This document shows, piece after piece, positions 13,401 to 25,400 of a DNA stretch of 64,000 nt. The notes below the pieces were generated by a model. It was not told where the DNA came from, made no database searches, and saw nothing but the letters and a program-made list of their open reading frames with translations. The translations under genes were made by a program, and so were the position numbers. Where the stretch lies: NCBI GenBank assembly GCA_020002185.1, contig CM034543.1, positions 28,359,185-28,423,184 of the forward strand, read 5' to 3'. The first letter of the stretch is position 1. Each line of letters opens with the position of its first letter. The DNA is from Paraescarpia echinospica (lineage: Eukaryota; Annelida; Polychaeta; Sabellida; Siboglinidae).

Positions 13401-16400
13401 AACACATGTTTGCTGACCAGTCGTTAACTCACCTGGTAATGCAGTGACTTTCTCAGTTTCTCAATGTCGACAGGACTCTCGTACATCACAAAGTCAACGA
13501 TTTGTGACATCAGGTCTGTCTCGATGCTGCTACCTGTTAGCCGTTGTCGTAACCACTTGAATTTCCGTGTACTCGTCACTGCACTGGTGACCGCAGCCCA
13601 AGCGTCCTATAGGACAAAGTGAGGTCAACACTACTACCCTAGTGTCCTAAAGAACAAAGTGGGGTAAACATCACTACCCTGGTGTCCTACAGGACAAAGT
13701 AGGGTAAACATCACTACCCTGGCATCCTACAGGACAAAGTGGGGTAAACATCACTACCCTGGCATCCTACAGGACAAAGTGGGTAAACATCACTACCCTG
13801 GTGTCCTACAGGACAGTTAAAACCACCCCCACCCCCAACAACAATACGTGGTGTGGGACTATTTTACAATCCAAAATGTCCATGTTTCATTCACTAGGTG
13901 GCACCAGTGTAGCAATATATTTCCCCCGCATTAAGTTGGAATGACCAAATCACCTCCACACTCCTACGTAATACTTCATACATTTTGCAACTCTGTGAAC
14001 TTATGACGACCTTTAAGCCAGCAACTACAAAGGTAAGTAACAGATGGAAGTTCTTATGTAGCGCAGTATCCAGTCCTTAGAACTGCTCAAAGCACTTCAC
14101 ACTTCGAACACCATCTTGACTTCTATGGGAAGCATTCATTAAAGCATTCATTAATATACAAAGACTATTTGTACACAAATATCCACCACTATCTGTAGCC
14201 AGGTACTCATTCATACAGCTGAGTGAACTAGACACATACACTGGCGCAGTTGCAGGGACAATTAGATTCTACTCACAAGTTTATGCGGAGTTGGTTTCTC
14301 AGTGTCCGCAGTCACCTCTTCATCATCTACCCCCTTCTTCATGTCTTCTTCCATCTTCTTGGGAAACACCTTCACTTCCCCCTCTTCAATTGCTGCTGCC
14401 GCCGACAACTCCAGGTTGTATTCTGTCTCTGTACAACAACACATACGTAACGTTTTTAGATTTTACAAACTCATGATACGATCCCTTGTTACACACTAAA
14501 GAACACACATAGTGACAAGTTCTTTCTGAAGGACGAACCAGAGGCTGGTGCTTCAGGGGTGGTCTTACATTACATTTGAAAGCACCCCCTACAGTATCTT
14601 TGAGAGTACCCCTAGATTACCTTTGAGATGACCCCTACATTACATTCAAGTGGATCCTTACACTACCTTTGAGAACCTCTACACAAGCGTTGAGGTGACC
14701 CCTACATTATATTTGAGAGGACCCCTACACTATATTTGCAAGAACCCCTACACTACTTTTGATATGACTCATACATTACCTACGAGATGACCCCCCACAT
14801 TACATTTACCCCTACAATGCATTTGAGATCACCCCTACACTATCTTTGAGAGGACCCCTAAATTACCATTTGAAGTCACCTAACTTACTTTGAGTATAAT
14901 TAAATATATTAGACAAAATAGTTAGCATTGCAACACACCAGGGGAAGTAAATATGTTTACACTTAAATTCTCCACGTGATTCAATGTGATTTGATTTGAG
15001 ATGACCTTTACATTTAAGGTAGCTGGGATGGGTATCATGTCAGTCGATTTCTTTATTTTTTTCTTCATAGAACATTAGTAGGTGTCAGTATGAACATGTA
15101 TACTATTAAAAAAACCAAGGCACTATCGCCATATGTTACAAGTCCGTCCTTTAAAAACTACTAATTTTAGTGTCTGTGGAAAGTCCCTTTTCAGATTCTT
15201 GGAAACTGACGATGTTTCCATAGAGACGATCACGTGTGCGTCAGCCCAGTTCAAACATAAATTCGTTCACCATGAATGCAGATCATATAGTCTGGTTATT
15301 CTCATGCCACTATGTTGTTGTATTATAATTACCTAAATGCATCACACTGTCAAATCACCAAATACTGGCGGTAGTTTTGTTTATTCTCCGATAATGCCCG
15401 AACAAGTTTAACACATGGCCCTACGTAACACAATATCATGAGACAACTTGGCGGGAAAACCTTGTGGGGAAATCTCAGTAATAGAAGTGTCTGTCAAATC
15501 ATGTCGAAATAAGCCACATGCCAGTAAAAAAGTCACATTTCTAAGCAAAAAACAAGCATCTGGTGACACTTATATTATCAGTAACAACCAGGAAGTATTA
15601 CTTAATGTAACTTTTTATAAAAACTACAATACTTACAAAGCCATAACTTGGCATATGAACTCGACTTTTGTTTACCCAAAATTGCACAGGATGGTTTTAT
15701 GTTTGGTGAAGGGGTCGTGCCAAAAATGCAGTACGGATTTTTGCTGTCTTTCAATATTGTAGCAAAATGTTTATGAAGCTGTATCAAACTTAATATGCAT
15801 TTGTTTACAAAAATAACCCGTCTGAATGTCAATAACATGTTTGTACTTACAACCATACAAATTTTTCTCTTGGGGACTTTCTCAAAATGAAATAAAATGC
15901 CATTTTAGGGTTATTTTTGACATATTTTTTAATTGTCTTTAAACACATTTAAATATCTCTAAACAACATAAAAATCAATTCTTTTTGGTCTGGAGTATTG
16001 TTTAGGGTCTTAGGTAAAAAAATGTTAGCTTATCTTCAGAACTTATATTAGAAATGATTAATTCAAAAGAAGCATATAACAGCTGATCCAGCCACCTTAA
16101 CAGGACTTTACACAACCTTTCAAACGACCACTTACATTACATCTGAGATGCCCCCTACACCTACTTTTGGCCTCTTTCTTGTCCTGCATCATCCTCAGAG
16201 TGACTTCTCGCCAGCGAGGTTGACTCTTGAGTAGACGGGAGCGAGTCACTGCGTTCACCTCGTTATCAATGGCTGGTCGAAGCTCGTTGAACAGGAAGTG
16301 ACATCGCTCAATGACTGGCGCACACACCTCCTTGTAGGACCGACTCAGGTCCTGGTGCAACTGTCACAGACCAACAATCTATTAACACGGACCTTCTTGT

Positions 16401-19400
16401 AGGACCAACAATTTATTAACACTGACCTTCTTGTAGGACCAATAATCTATTAACACGGACCTCCTTGTCGGACCAATAATCTATTAACACGGACCTCCTT
16501 GTAGGACCAACAACCTATTAACATGGACCTCCTTGTTGGACCAATAATCTATTAACACAGACTTCCTTGTAGGACCAACAACCTATTAACACGGACTTCC
16601 TTGTAGGACCAATAATCTATTAACACTGACCTCCTTGTAGGACCAACAACCTATTAACACGGACTTCCTTGTAGGACCAACAACCTATTAACACGGACCT
16701 CCTTATCGGACCAATAATCTATTAACACGGACCTCCTTGTAAGACCAACAATCTATTAACACGGATTTCCTTGTAGGACCAACAATCTATTAACATGGAC
16801 CTCCTTGTTGGACCAATAATCTATTAACACAGACTTCCTTGTAGGACCAACAACCTATTAACACGGACTTCCTTGTAGGACCAATAATCTATTAACACTG
16901 ACCTCCTTGTAGGACCAACAACCTATTAACACGGACTTCCTTGTAGGACCAACAACCTATTAACACGGACCTCCTTATCGGACCAATAATCTATTAACAC
17001 GGAACTCCTTGTAAGACCAACAATCTATTAACACGGATTTCCTTGTAGGACCAACAATCTATTAACACGAACCTCCTTGTAGGACCAACAATCTATTAAC
17101 AAGGACCGCCTTGTAGGTCCAACAATCTATTAACATGGACCTCCTAGTAAGACCAACAATCTATTAACACAGACCTCCTTGTAGGACCAACAATCTATTA
17201 AAATGGATCTCCTTATAGGACCAACAATCTATTAACATTCTTCACCTAATACTGCAACATACATATTGTTAATTATTGTTAGTCAGTATTAACAACATAA
17301 TTATGATTAGCTACAGAGTGGACCCACCTTAATGAGGGACCTCTTGGCTTGATGGACCACTTTGCAGACCTCCGCAATGGACCGTGGCAGACCGTGTTTC
17401 TCACCGGTCTCTGGCAGACCATGGTCCACCAGAGCCAGGGCGACATGACCAAGGTCATGGTGCTTCAACAGCACTGCCAGCAACAACCTGTCAACAACGG
17501 CACCAGTGTCATATCAATCACTGTCACACCAGTGTCACTCCAGTGTCACTCCAGTGTCACATCAGTGTCACTCCACTGTCACATAAGTGCCACACCAGTG
17601 TCACATCAGTGTCACACCAGAGTCACACCAGTTTCACATCAGTGTCACATCAGTGTCACACCAGTGTCACATCAGTGTCACATCAGTGTAACACCAGTGT
17701 CACACCAGTGTCACACCAGTGTCACACCAGTGTCACATCACTGTCACACAAGTGTCACACCAGTGACACATCAGTGTCACACCAGTGTCACATCAGTGTC
17801 ATATCAGTGTCACACCATTGTCACACCAGTATTACACCGGTATCACATCAGTGTCACACCAGTGTCATATTAGTGTCACACCAGTGACACATCAGTGTCA
17901 TACCAGTGGTCAAATTAATTATAATATATAAAGCATTATTCTAAAAAAAAATAGTAATAACAGCGATGTTCTGAAGATAATAAAATTAGTATCATTATTA
18001 TACATCATAAAACCAACAAATATTATAAGATCGTTATCAAAGTAATGTAGAATTATTACCACAACTTCTTTTGGAAATCTACATCTACCTAAAACATATA
18101 ACAACTATTACAACAGTAATACAATAAATAATCTAAAATCATATTAATAAATAGCATAAAATCAGTATAATAAAACGTCCAATAAAAACAGCGAAACACG
18201 ACAAGGAACCCCACCCCAACAAGAGACTGACCTTCCAACCTCCTCGACGGGATGGTCCGGGGGGAACTCAATGGGGGAGACGAGGTAGTGACTGCGGCAG
18301 TAGCGTGCCACATACTCAAGGAATGTGCGTACAGAAGAGTCCTGGACACGACTCTCGGCCAGAGCGTGGAGGAACGGCCGACAGACATCTGCCTGGGACG
18401 CCTGACGGTCAAATAGTCGCTCCTTGTCTGCACTCATCAACTGACGCTGCTCAGCTGTTGGCGTCGTACCTACAGGGGTAGGACCACATTAAGGATTCGT
18501 CCGCCATTACCCACCGAAAGAGTGCCCTTGAAAATACCGTTTTGGTGTCATGTGTGAATTTGTTTCGAGCACTTTGGCATGGCACATGTCAGTCCAGTGA
18601 ATACTGAATGTACTACTACATTAGATCTTTCACGAGGTAGCAATAAACATACGCTAGTCGCTCGCGTATTCGCACAGTGGCTATTTTGCAGAACGCACCA
18701 ATATTTCAAAATCCGTCACCAGATTGGGGCGAAATTGAGGGGTGTCAGGTTTGGGTGGATTTTTCTGAAAACTGAGGTATGAGAATTTTACGAGTTTTCC
18801 ACAGCACTTGTGTCAATGGAGGTTAAATATGCTGTGAAATTTTCAAGAAAATTGTTTGTCAATTTTAGCAGGAAATTAAGGAAACGTTATAATGGCCGCC
18901 TATGTAAAATTTAAATGTGGTCTTACCCCAAATTAGAAATACGCTCGTTTTATCACAAAAACTGCCATGTGATTTGAGCGATGGGTGATGGTTTTTCGGC
19001 TGTATTTGGAAGCTGGTGTAGACCAGAATATCGTGCAGCTATTGCATACTGTTAGTATTACATCTAAAAGAAGTTTTAAAAGTAATTAATAAGCCAGTTA
19101 TTAGGTGATATGCATGGAAAATAAAGTGATAATTTTGGTGGCGTGAAAGTTAAAAAGTACATTCCAAGCATGTTCTACGATACTGAGTACCACGAAAGCT
19201 TGTGTAATAAGTGTATATGTGTCAGGGTGTGGAGTTTCTTTTAAATCTACATCATGTGCAACAATATTGACATATTTCCAGTAGGACGAATTTCGCCTTA
19301 GTTGTATCATTTATATTTTTGTAAGCGACATCTATAAATGCGTGTTTCTTAACCCCAATACTAACGTGAGTGTTTCTGCTGTTCCAACTTGTCCTTCCTA

Positions 19401-22400
19401 ATTATATGGCACTTATATATATCATACTTCGATCGCACAATAAGCAATAATGGCCAAGCAGGCAACATTTTGATTCCACCCACCCTAACGCGGCCCCAGT
19501 TTTAGTGAAATGTTGGCCACCATAGGAAGCAAGTTGTCCACACACTTCTACTAATCAGGCATCTGGCACCTATTTTTTATAGCAACATCCATACACTAAC
19601 CGAGACAAGAAGAACAATTGAGAATCTACATAAATATACCCCGAATGTAACAGAGAATATCATAACAGTGTGTGACTTTCCAAATGTGCAGCGACCGCAA
19701 TGATCCGAATTAGTTCATTTTTAGCCATAAAAATTAAAACTGGTCACCTAAGAGAAGGGTCATATGTTGAAATTGTATACATGGACTGGCATGCTATCAT
19801 TTTCAACGATCATGTACCTTTCAGCTGTAATATAACCGAATCATACCGAAGTTTGCACTAGGCAAGGCAGCTTAAACTAACTGTAGGCTGACGTCAACTA
19901 CTCTGACAAGAAGCTGTTTTTACCACTGGTATTTTGTACGTTATATCCGTATATTTAACATCAGAAATGTTTGTTAGTACCCTTGTATGAATTTGGCGAT
20001 GTTTGAATAAAATATGATTAGGACAATGGACTCGTTGATGTACTTGGAGAGATACTGGGTGCCACAACTGTCAACAACCTTTATCACGTGTCTTGGATGT
20101 CCTTGTCAAATGTTTGTTTCTTTCTGAAATTAACTATTTTGCCAGTGGTATCTCTTGTTTCTAATAATGTGTGTACATCAGCGAAATATATAGTGGCCAA
20201 GTAATTGACGTGTGGCGATGTTTGGACACTCTGTATCAAGCAGAGATCTGCGCCTGTGTAAAAGTATGGTTTTTTAAAGGGGGGTTAGGACAACAATTTG
20301 TGTCACGCAAGATATACGTTCCACTGGGCATCCCAGTTTTGGTTTCATAATGTACTATGTATATACCTGAATTTACACCCACCATTTTAGCCCGTTGTCT
20401 ACAATATTATTGTAGTTACCATCAAAAGAGAGCTCTGTGCCTTTCAATATTGTGAATATTGTTGAAATGCCTGGCTTGTGCTTTTGACACCTACTGGTGT
20501 CGTACACGAGTGACATATAGTTCATGTTTGCATCAGATTATTTAGCATAGTTTGTGGGCATTACGTAATACCAAAATTCGTGAAGATTTGCAACGTGCAT
20601 GTCCAATAAAATGCTGCTTAAAATAATGATTTTGTGTATTTTTTTGCAAAAAATACAACATTTTATGACAAATTACTACAAAATATATTTTGTTAATATT
20701 CTATATATTTTATTCCCATATCGGTAAGATACTGTGTTGGCCTGTATGCTGTGCTCAGTATCATTCATACCAGGCAAACGTCGTATGTAATATAAAGTAC
20801 CGAATAAGCATGTTTAAACCAACTCAAGGCGCTGTTTAGCTTGGAGGTGTGCACAGTTTGATGACGCATATTTTAATTGTTATTGAGACAGTGTAAATTT
20901 CCCTTTGCGGTTAATCTAGTTATATGTATAGCTTGATATACATCTAACTTTCGTGAAGATTTGCAAGATTCAGGAGATCTATTTGGGGTAGGACTACATT
21001 AAGGATTCGTCTGACATTACCCACCGAAAGAGTGCCCTTGAAAATACCGTTTTGGTGTCATGTGTGAATTTTGTTCGAGCACTTTGGCATGGCACATGTC
21101 AGTCCAGTGAATACTGAATGTACTACTACATTAGATCTTTCACGAGGTAGCAATAAACATATGCTAGTCGCTCGCGTATTCGCACAGTGGCTATTTTGCA
21201 GAACGCACCAATATTTCAAAATCCGTCACCAGACTAAATAATGTCTTTTGAAATTACTATCTTGAAAAAGTGTTTTTGGTGTCTTGGATTGATTGGCATA
21301 TGAATTTAAACGTAAATACCTATCTATATATGGGTGGTTGAATTGACCCATTGGAAAAAATTAAGTTTTGAGATGGACTCAAAGAGGATTCGGACCCGGA
21401 TCTCTCAATTGAGAGATTGAGTTGCTCCAACTACGCCATCAAGACGCCCCACTTACATGACATGACACATGGCACAGCTCCATGGCTGCTCTCATCAAGC
21501 AGTGGCGGAGTGGCTAGAGCATTGGAGTCTCAATCGAGAGAACCCGGGTTAAAATCCTTTGGTGCCGTGTCAACTTTTGGCAAGTTTGTTCACTCTACGT
21601 TGCTCCAGTTCACTCAGCTCTATGAATGAGTGCCTGGCTATAGACAGTGGTGGATATTTGTGTGCAAATAGTCTTTGCACATTAAGTGCAGCATCCCTGA
21701 ATGCTTCCCAGAGAAGTTGAGATATGCTCGAAAGAACTTACCTTTACTTTACTTTTTACTTTCTTACCGACTGGAATGATAGGACAGGAACTTTACCTGG
21801 GGTGATGGGACAGGAACTTTACCTGGGGTGGTAGGACAGGAACTTTACCTAGGGTGGTAGGACAGGAACTTTACCTGGGGTGGTAGGACAGGAACTTTCC
21901 GTGGGGTGGTAGGACAGGAACTTTCCCTGGGGTGGTAGGACAGGAACTTTACCTGGGGTGGTAGGACAGGAACTTTACTGGAGGTGGTAGCCAGGAACTT
22001 TCCCTGGGGTGCTAGGACAGGCACATTACCTAGGGTGGTAGGACAGGAACTTTACCTAGGGTGGTAGGACAGGAACTTTCCCTGGGGTGGTAGGACAGGA
22101 ACATTACCTAGGGTGGTAGGACAGGAACTTTACCTAGGGTGGTAGGACAGGAACTTTACCTGGGGTGGTAGGACAGGAACTTTACCTGGGGCTGTAGGAC
22201 AGGAACTTTACCTGGGGTGGTAGGACAGGAACTTTACATGGGGTGGTAGGACAGGAACTTTACCTGGGGTGGTAGGACAGGAACTTTACCTGGGGTGGTA
22301 GGACAGGAACTTTACCTGGGGTGGTAGGACAGGAACTTTACCTGGGGTGGTAGGACAGGAACTTTACCTAGGGTGGTAGGACAGGAACTTTCCCTGGGGT

Positions 22401-25400
22401 GGTAGTACAGGAACTTTACCTGGGGCTGTAGGACAGGAACTTTACCTGGGGTGGTAGGACAGGAACTTTACTTGGGGTGATAGGACAGGAACTTTCCATG
22501 GGATGGTAGGACAGGAACTTTACCTGGGGTGGTAGGACAGGAACTTTACCTGGGATGATAGGACAGGAACTTTCCCTGGGGTGGTAGGATAGGAACTTTA
22601 CTTGGGGTGGTAGGACAGGAACTTTCCCTGTGGTGGTAGGACAGGAACTTTGCCTGGTGTGGTAGGACAGGAACTATCCCTGGGGTGGTAGGACAGGATC
22701 TTTACCCGGGGTGGTAGGACAGGAACTTTCCCTGGGGTGATAGGACAGGAACGTCACCTGGGGTGGTAGGACAGGAACTTTACCTGGGGTGGTAGGACAG
22801 GAACTTTACCTGGGGTGGTAGGACAGGAACTTCACCTGGGGCTGTAGGACGGGAACTTTACCTGGGGTGGTAGGACAGGAACTTGGGGTGCGACTTTCGC
22901 CCTTTTCTTCGTCGAACGGATCCTGGGGTGGTAGGACAGGATCTTTACCTGGTGTGGTAGGACAGGAACTTTCCCTGGGGTGATAGGACAGGAACTTTAC
23001 CTGGGGTGGTAGGACAGGAACTTGGGGTGCGACTTTCGCCCTTTTCTTCGTCGAACGGATCCTGCGGCTGTAACACCTGCAGACCTCCTCGGAAGAACTT
23101 CGCCTCGAGCCAGTGGTGGTATTCCACCTCCTCTGTGGAGAGCTCAGTGCTGCGCGCCTGCACGGATGCATGTAGACCAAGAAGGACTGCGAGGGTTCGT
23201 TCAGCATCCATGAGGGGTGAAGACACTGTACTAGACTCCACACTGGCGACCCTGTCATACTCCGGCTGTGGGGCGAATAGATTTACTTTATTCATGTGTA
23301 TAATTAGTTTCTTTGGGGTGATTTATGGAAGGTTGCATAAGTTCACGAAATAGGCATTAGATAGGGAGGTGTTTCGTTGTCATTGTTGGAAAACAAATTG
23401 CTATAGGGGCACCACCTACTGAGTTAAATATATTAATGGAAATGGATGCTAATGGCCATTTTGGATCGTAATAAACTGCAAGTCCCCCACCACGTATTGG
23501 TCAGGGGGTTGAACTAATACAAAACACATAACTTATGAGACCATCCCTTGCCATATACTAAAACACAGTGATAAAATACGTTAGTAAATAAGACTTTTAG
23601 TAAATCAAATAATTCTAAATTATCCAACTCATCCACATGAAAGTAGTTTTTATCCAACTCATCCACAAGAAAGTAGTTTTTATTTTGGTTTATCACAAAT
23701 ACATGACATGTACCATCCTGGCCCACCGAGTCTATGATCTTAAAACCAAAAACAGCAGGATGGCCCGAGAGGACGGCCCAAGACCCGGTGGTCCGATTCA
23801 ATCGTCCGTGACCTGGCCACTGCCGGCATTGTAATAATTACCACCACCATCAAGATGTGCCAGAATCGCTCCATTTGGAGAACGTTCATCAGAGAACTGC
23901 CCACGCTCGAATCTGAGCACAGTGTTTAAGTCAAGTAAGACAAACACATGTCTCCAATACTAAAAGTAAGTATATTTAAAATATAATTTATTAAATCCAG
24001 AATACAAATTTAAAATATCTACTAGTCCATACATCCCATGTAACCATCCCATGTAACCATCCCATGTAACCATCCCATGTAACCATCCCATGCAACCATC
24101 CCATGCAACCATCCCATGCAACCATCCCATGTAACCATCCCATGTAACCATCCCATGTAACCATCCCATGTAACCATCCCATGTAACCATCCCATGCAAC
24201 CATCCCATGTAACCATCCCATGTAACCATCCCATGTAACCATCCCATGTAACCATCACATGCAACCATCCCATGTAACCATCCCATGTAACCATCCCATG
24301 TAACCATCCCATGTAACCATCCCATGTAACCACCATAGAGCAAGTTATTAAACAAGTGTCCAAGCACATTTCAATATTAATTTTAAAATAAGTAATTCCA
24401 CCAAACTTGCCTCAACAAAGTTGCCAATGAGAAATTTGCGAAGATGCTCTCTGGCTTCAGGTGAATGGTGACACGCCTCAAACGCCTCACTGGCATCCAT
24501 CTCTACAACACAGCAATATTGGGTGTTGATTATCAAACTTGGAATCTTCATATTTATAAGCAATACGATGTTGCAAGTGCTCTGTGTTGATCTTGCCAAC
24601 TGTCTTTGCTCCCTCAAAAACCATGTAGCGGACAAATTCATTGGGCTGAAAGATAAATGTTGTTGTCTTTGGCCAATTACAACACGCTATCACCAAAGTC
24701 CTTTTTTTTTACAATTTAAGGCAATTCACTGGGGTTTTATAACTTTTTTTTTTTATTTTCTTATTTTTTTTATTGCAGAGCAGAAATTTTTAGGGAATGT
24801 TAAGTATATAAAAGTATGCACAAGATCATTTTTTGGGTGCCATGTCAGATATTGTTGTTTCAGCAGCATGCAAACACGGTTAGAATTAACCGCTTTTTTT
24901 TTTTTTATTGTTTTAGCATAGAATGAAAACAATTAAACAATAGGCTCGTCATAACACACAATTTGTTATAGGAATTAGTTTATTTCAGTGGGAAAAATGC
25001 TTGCAAAAAGCAAGTTAGATAATTATTTTAACTGAGAATGTAAAAAAATTATATTTTTAAATTGGAAAATTCACATTAGACAAATGTATGCACTTTATTA
25101 AAAATATTTGTTATTAAACCGACTGTACATATATAATTTTAAAATTATTCACACATTACATAATTGGACAGAAAAGAACTAGATTTGCGATTGGCTAACC
25201 TAGCTGAGGAAGCAGCTTTTAACGGCTGGACAGAAACACTCCCTGTGTACCNNNNNNNNNNNNNNNNNNNNNNNNNNNNNNNNNNNNNNNNNNNNNNNNN
25301 NNNNNNNNNNNNNNNNNNNNNNNNNNNNNNNNNNNNNNNNNNNNNNNNNNNNNNNNNNNNNNNNNNNNNNNNNNNNNNNNNNNNNNNNNNNNNNNNNNNN

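Larger units (their letters stand above)
10827..25251. repeat. Duplicated block, copy A (exons w21-w13)
   Basis: This 14,425-bp segment recurs at 26,252-39,719 with only scattered single-base differences plus large indels. It ends, one base into the position of exon w12, at a run of exactly 1,000 N. Copy B starts just after that run at the point matching 10,827. This is the geometry of two overlapping contigs or haplotypes scaffolded without merging. Confidence 0.95.

Noticed and set aside
14262..14444. Separate small acidic protein (60 codons) on the minus strand
   Set aside because: It is the body of HERC2 exon w18 read from an internal ATG; splice sites and phases tie it to w17 and w19.
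18475..21233. Complete LTR retrotransposon or endogenous retrovirus
   Set aside because: No gag, pol or env reading frame, no TG...CA ends and no convincing primer-binding site; only the direct-repeat and solo-repeat pattern fits.
21497..21560. Functional tRNA gene
   Set aside because: A and B boxes are present but the B box is mutated and no full cloverleaf with matching acceptor stem was found; the downstream body marks it as a SINE.
21776..24331. CRISPR-like arrays of regular repeats
   Set aside because: Repeats are directly adjacent without unique spacers, occur in introns of an animal gene, and there are no cas genes.
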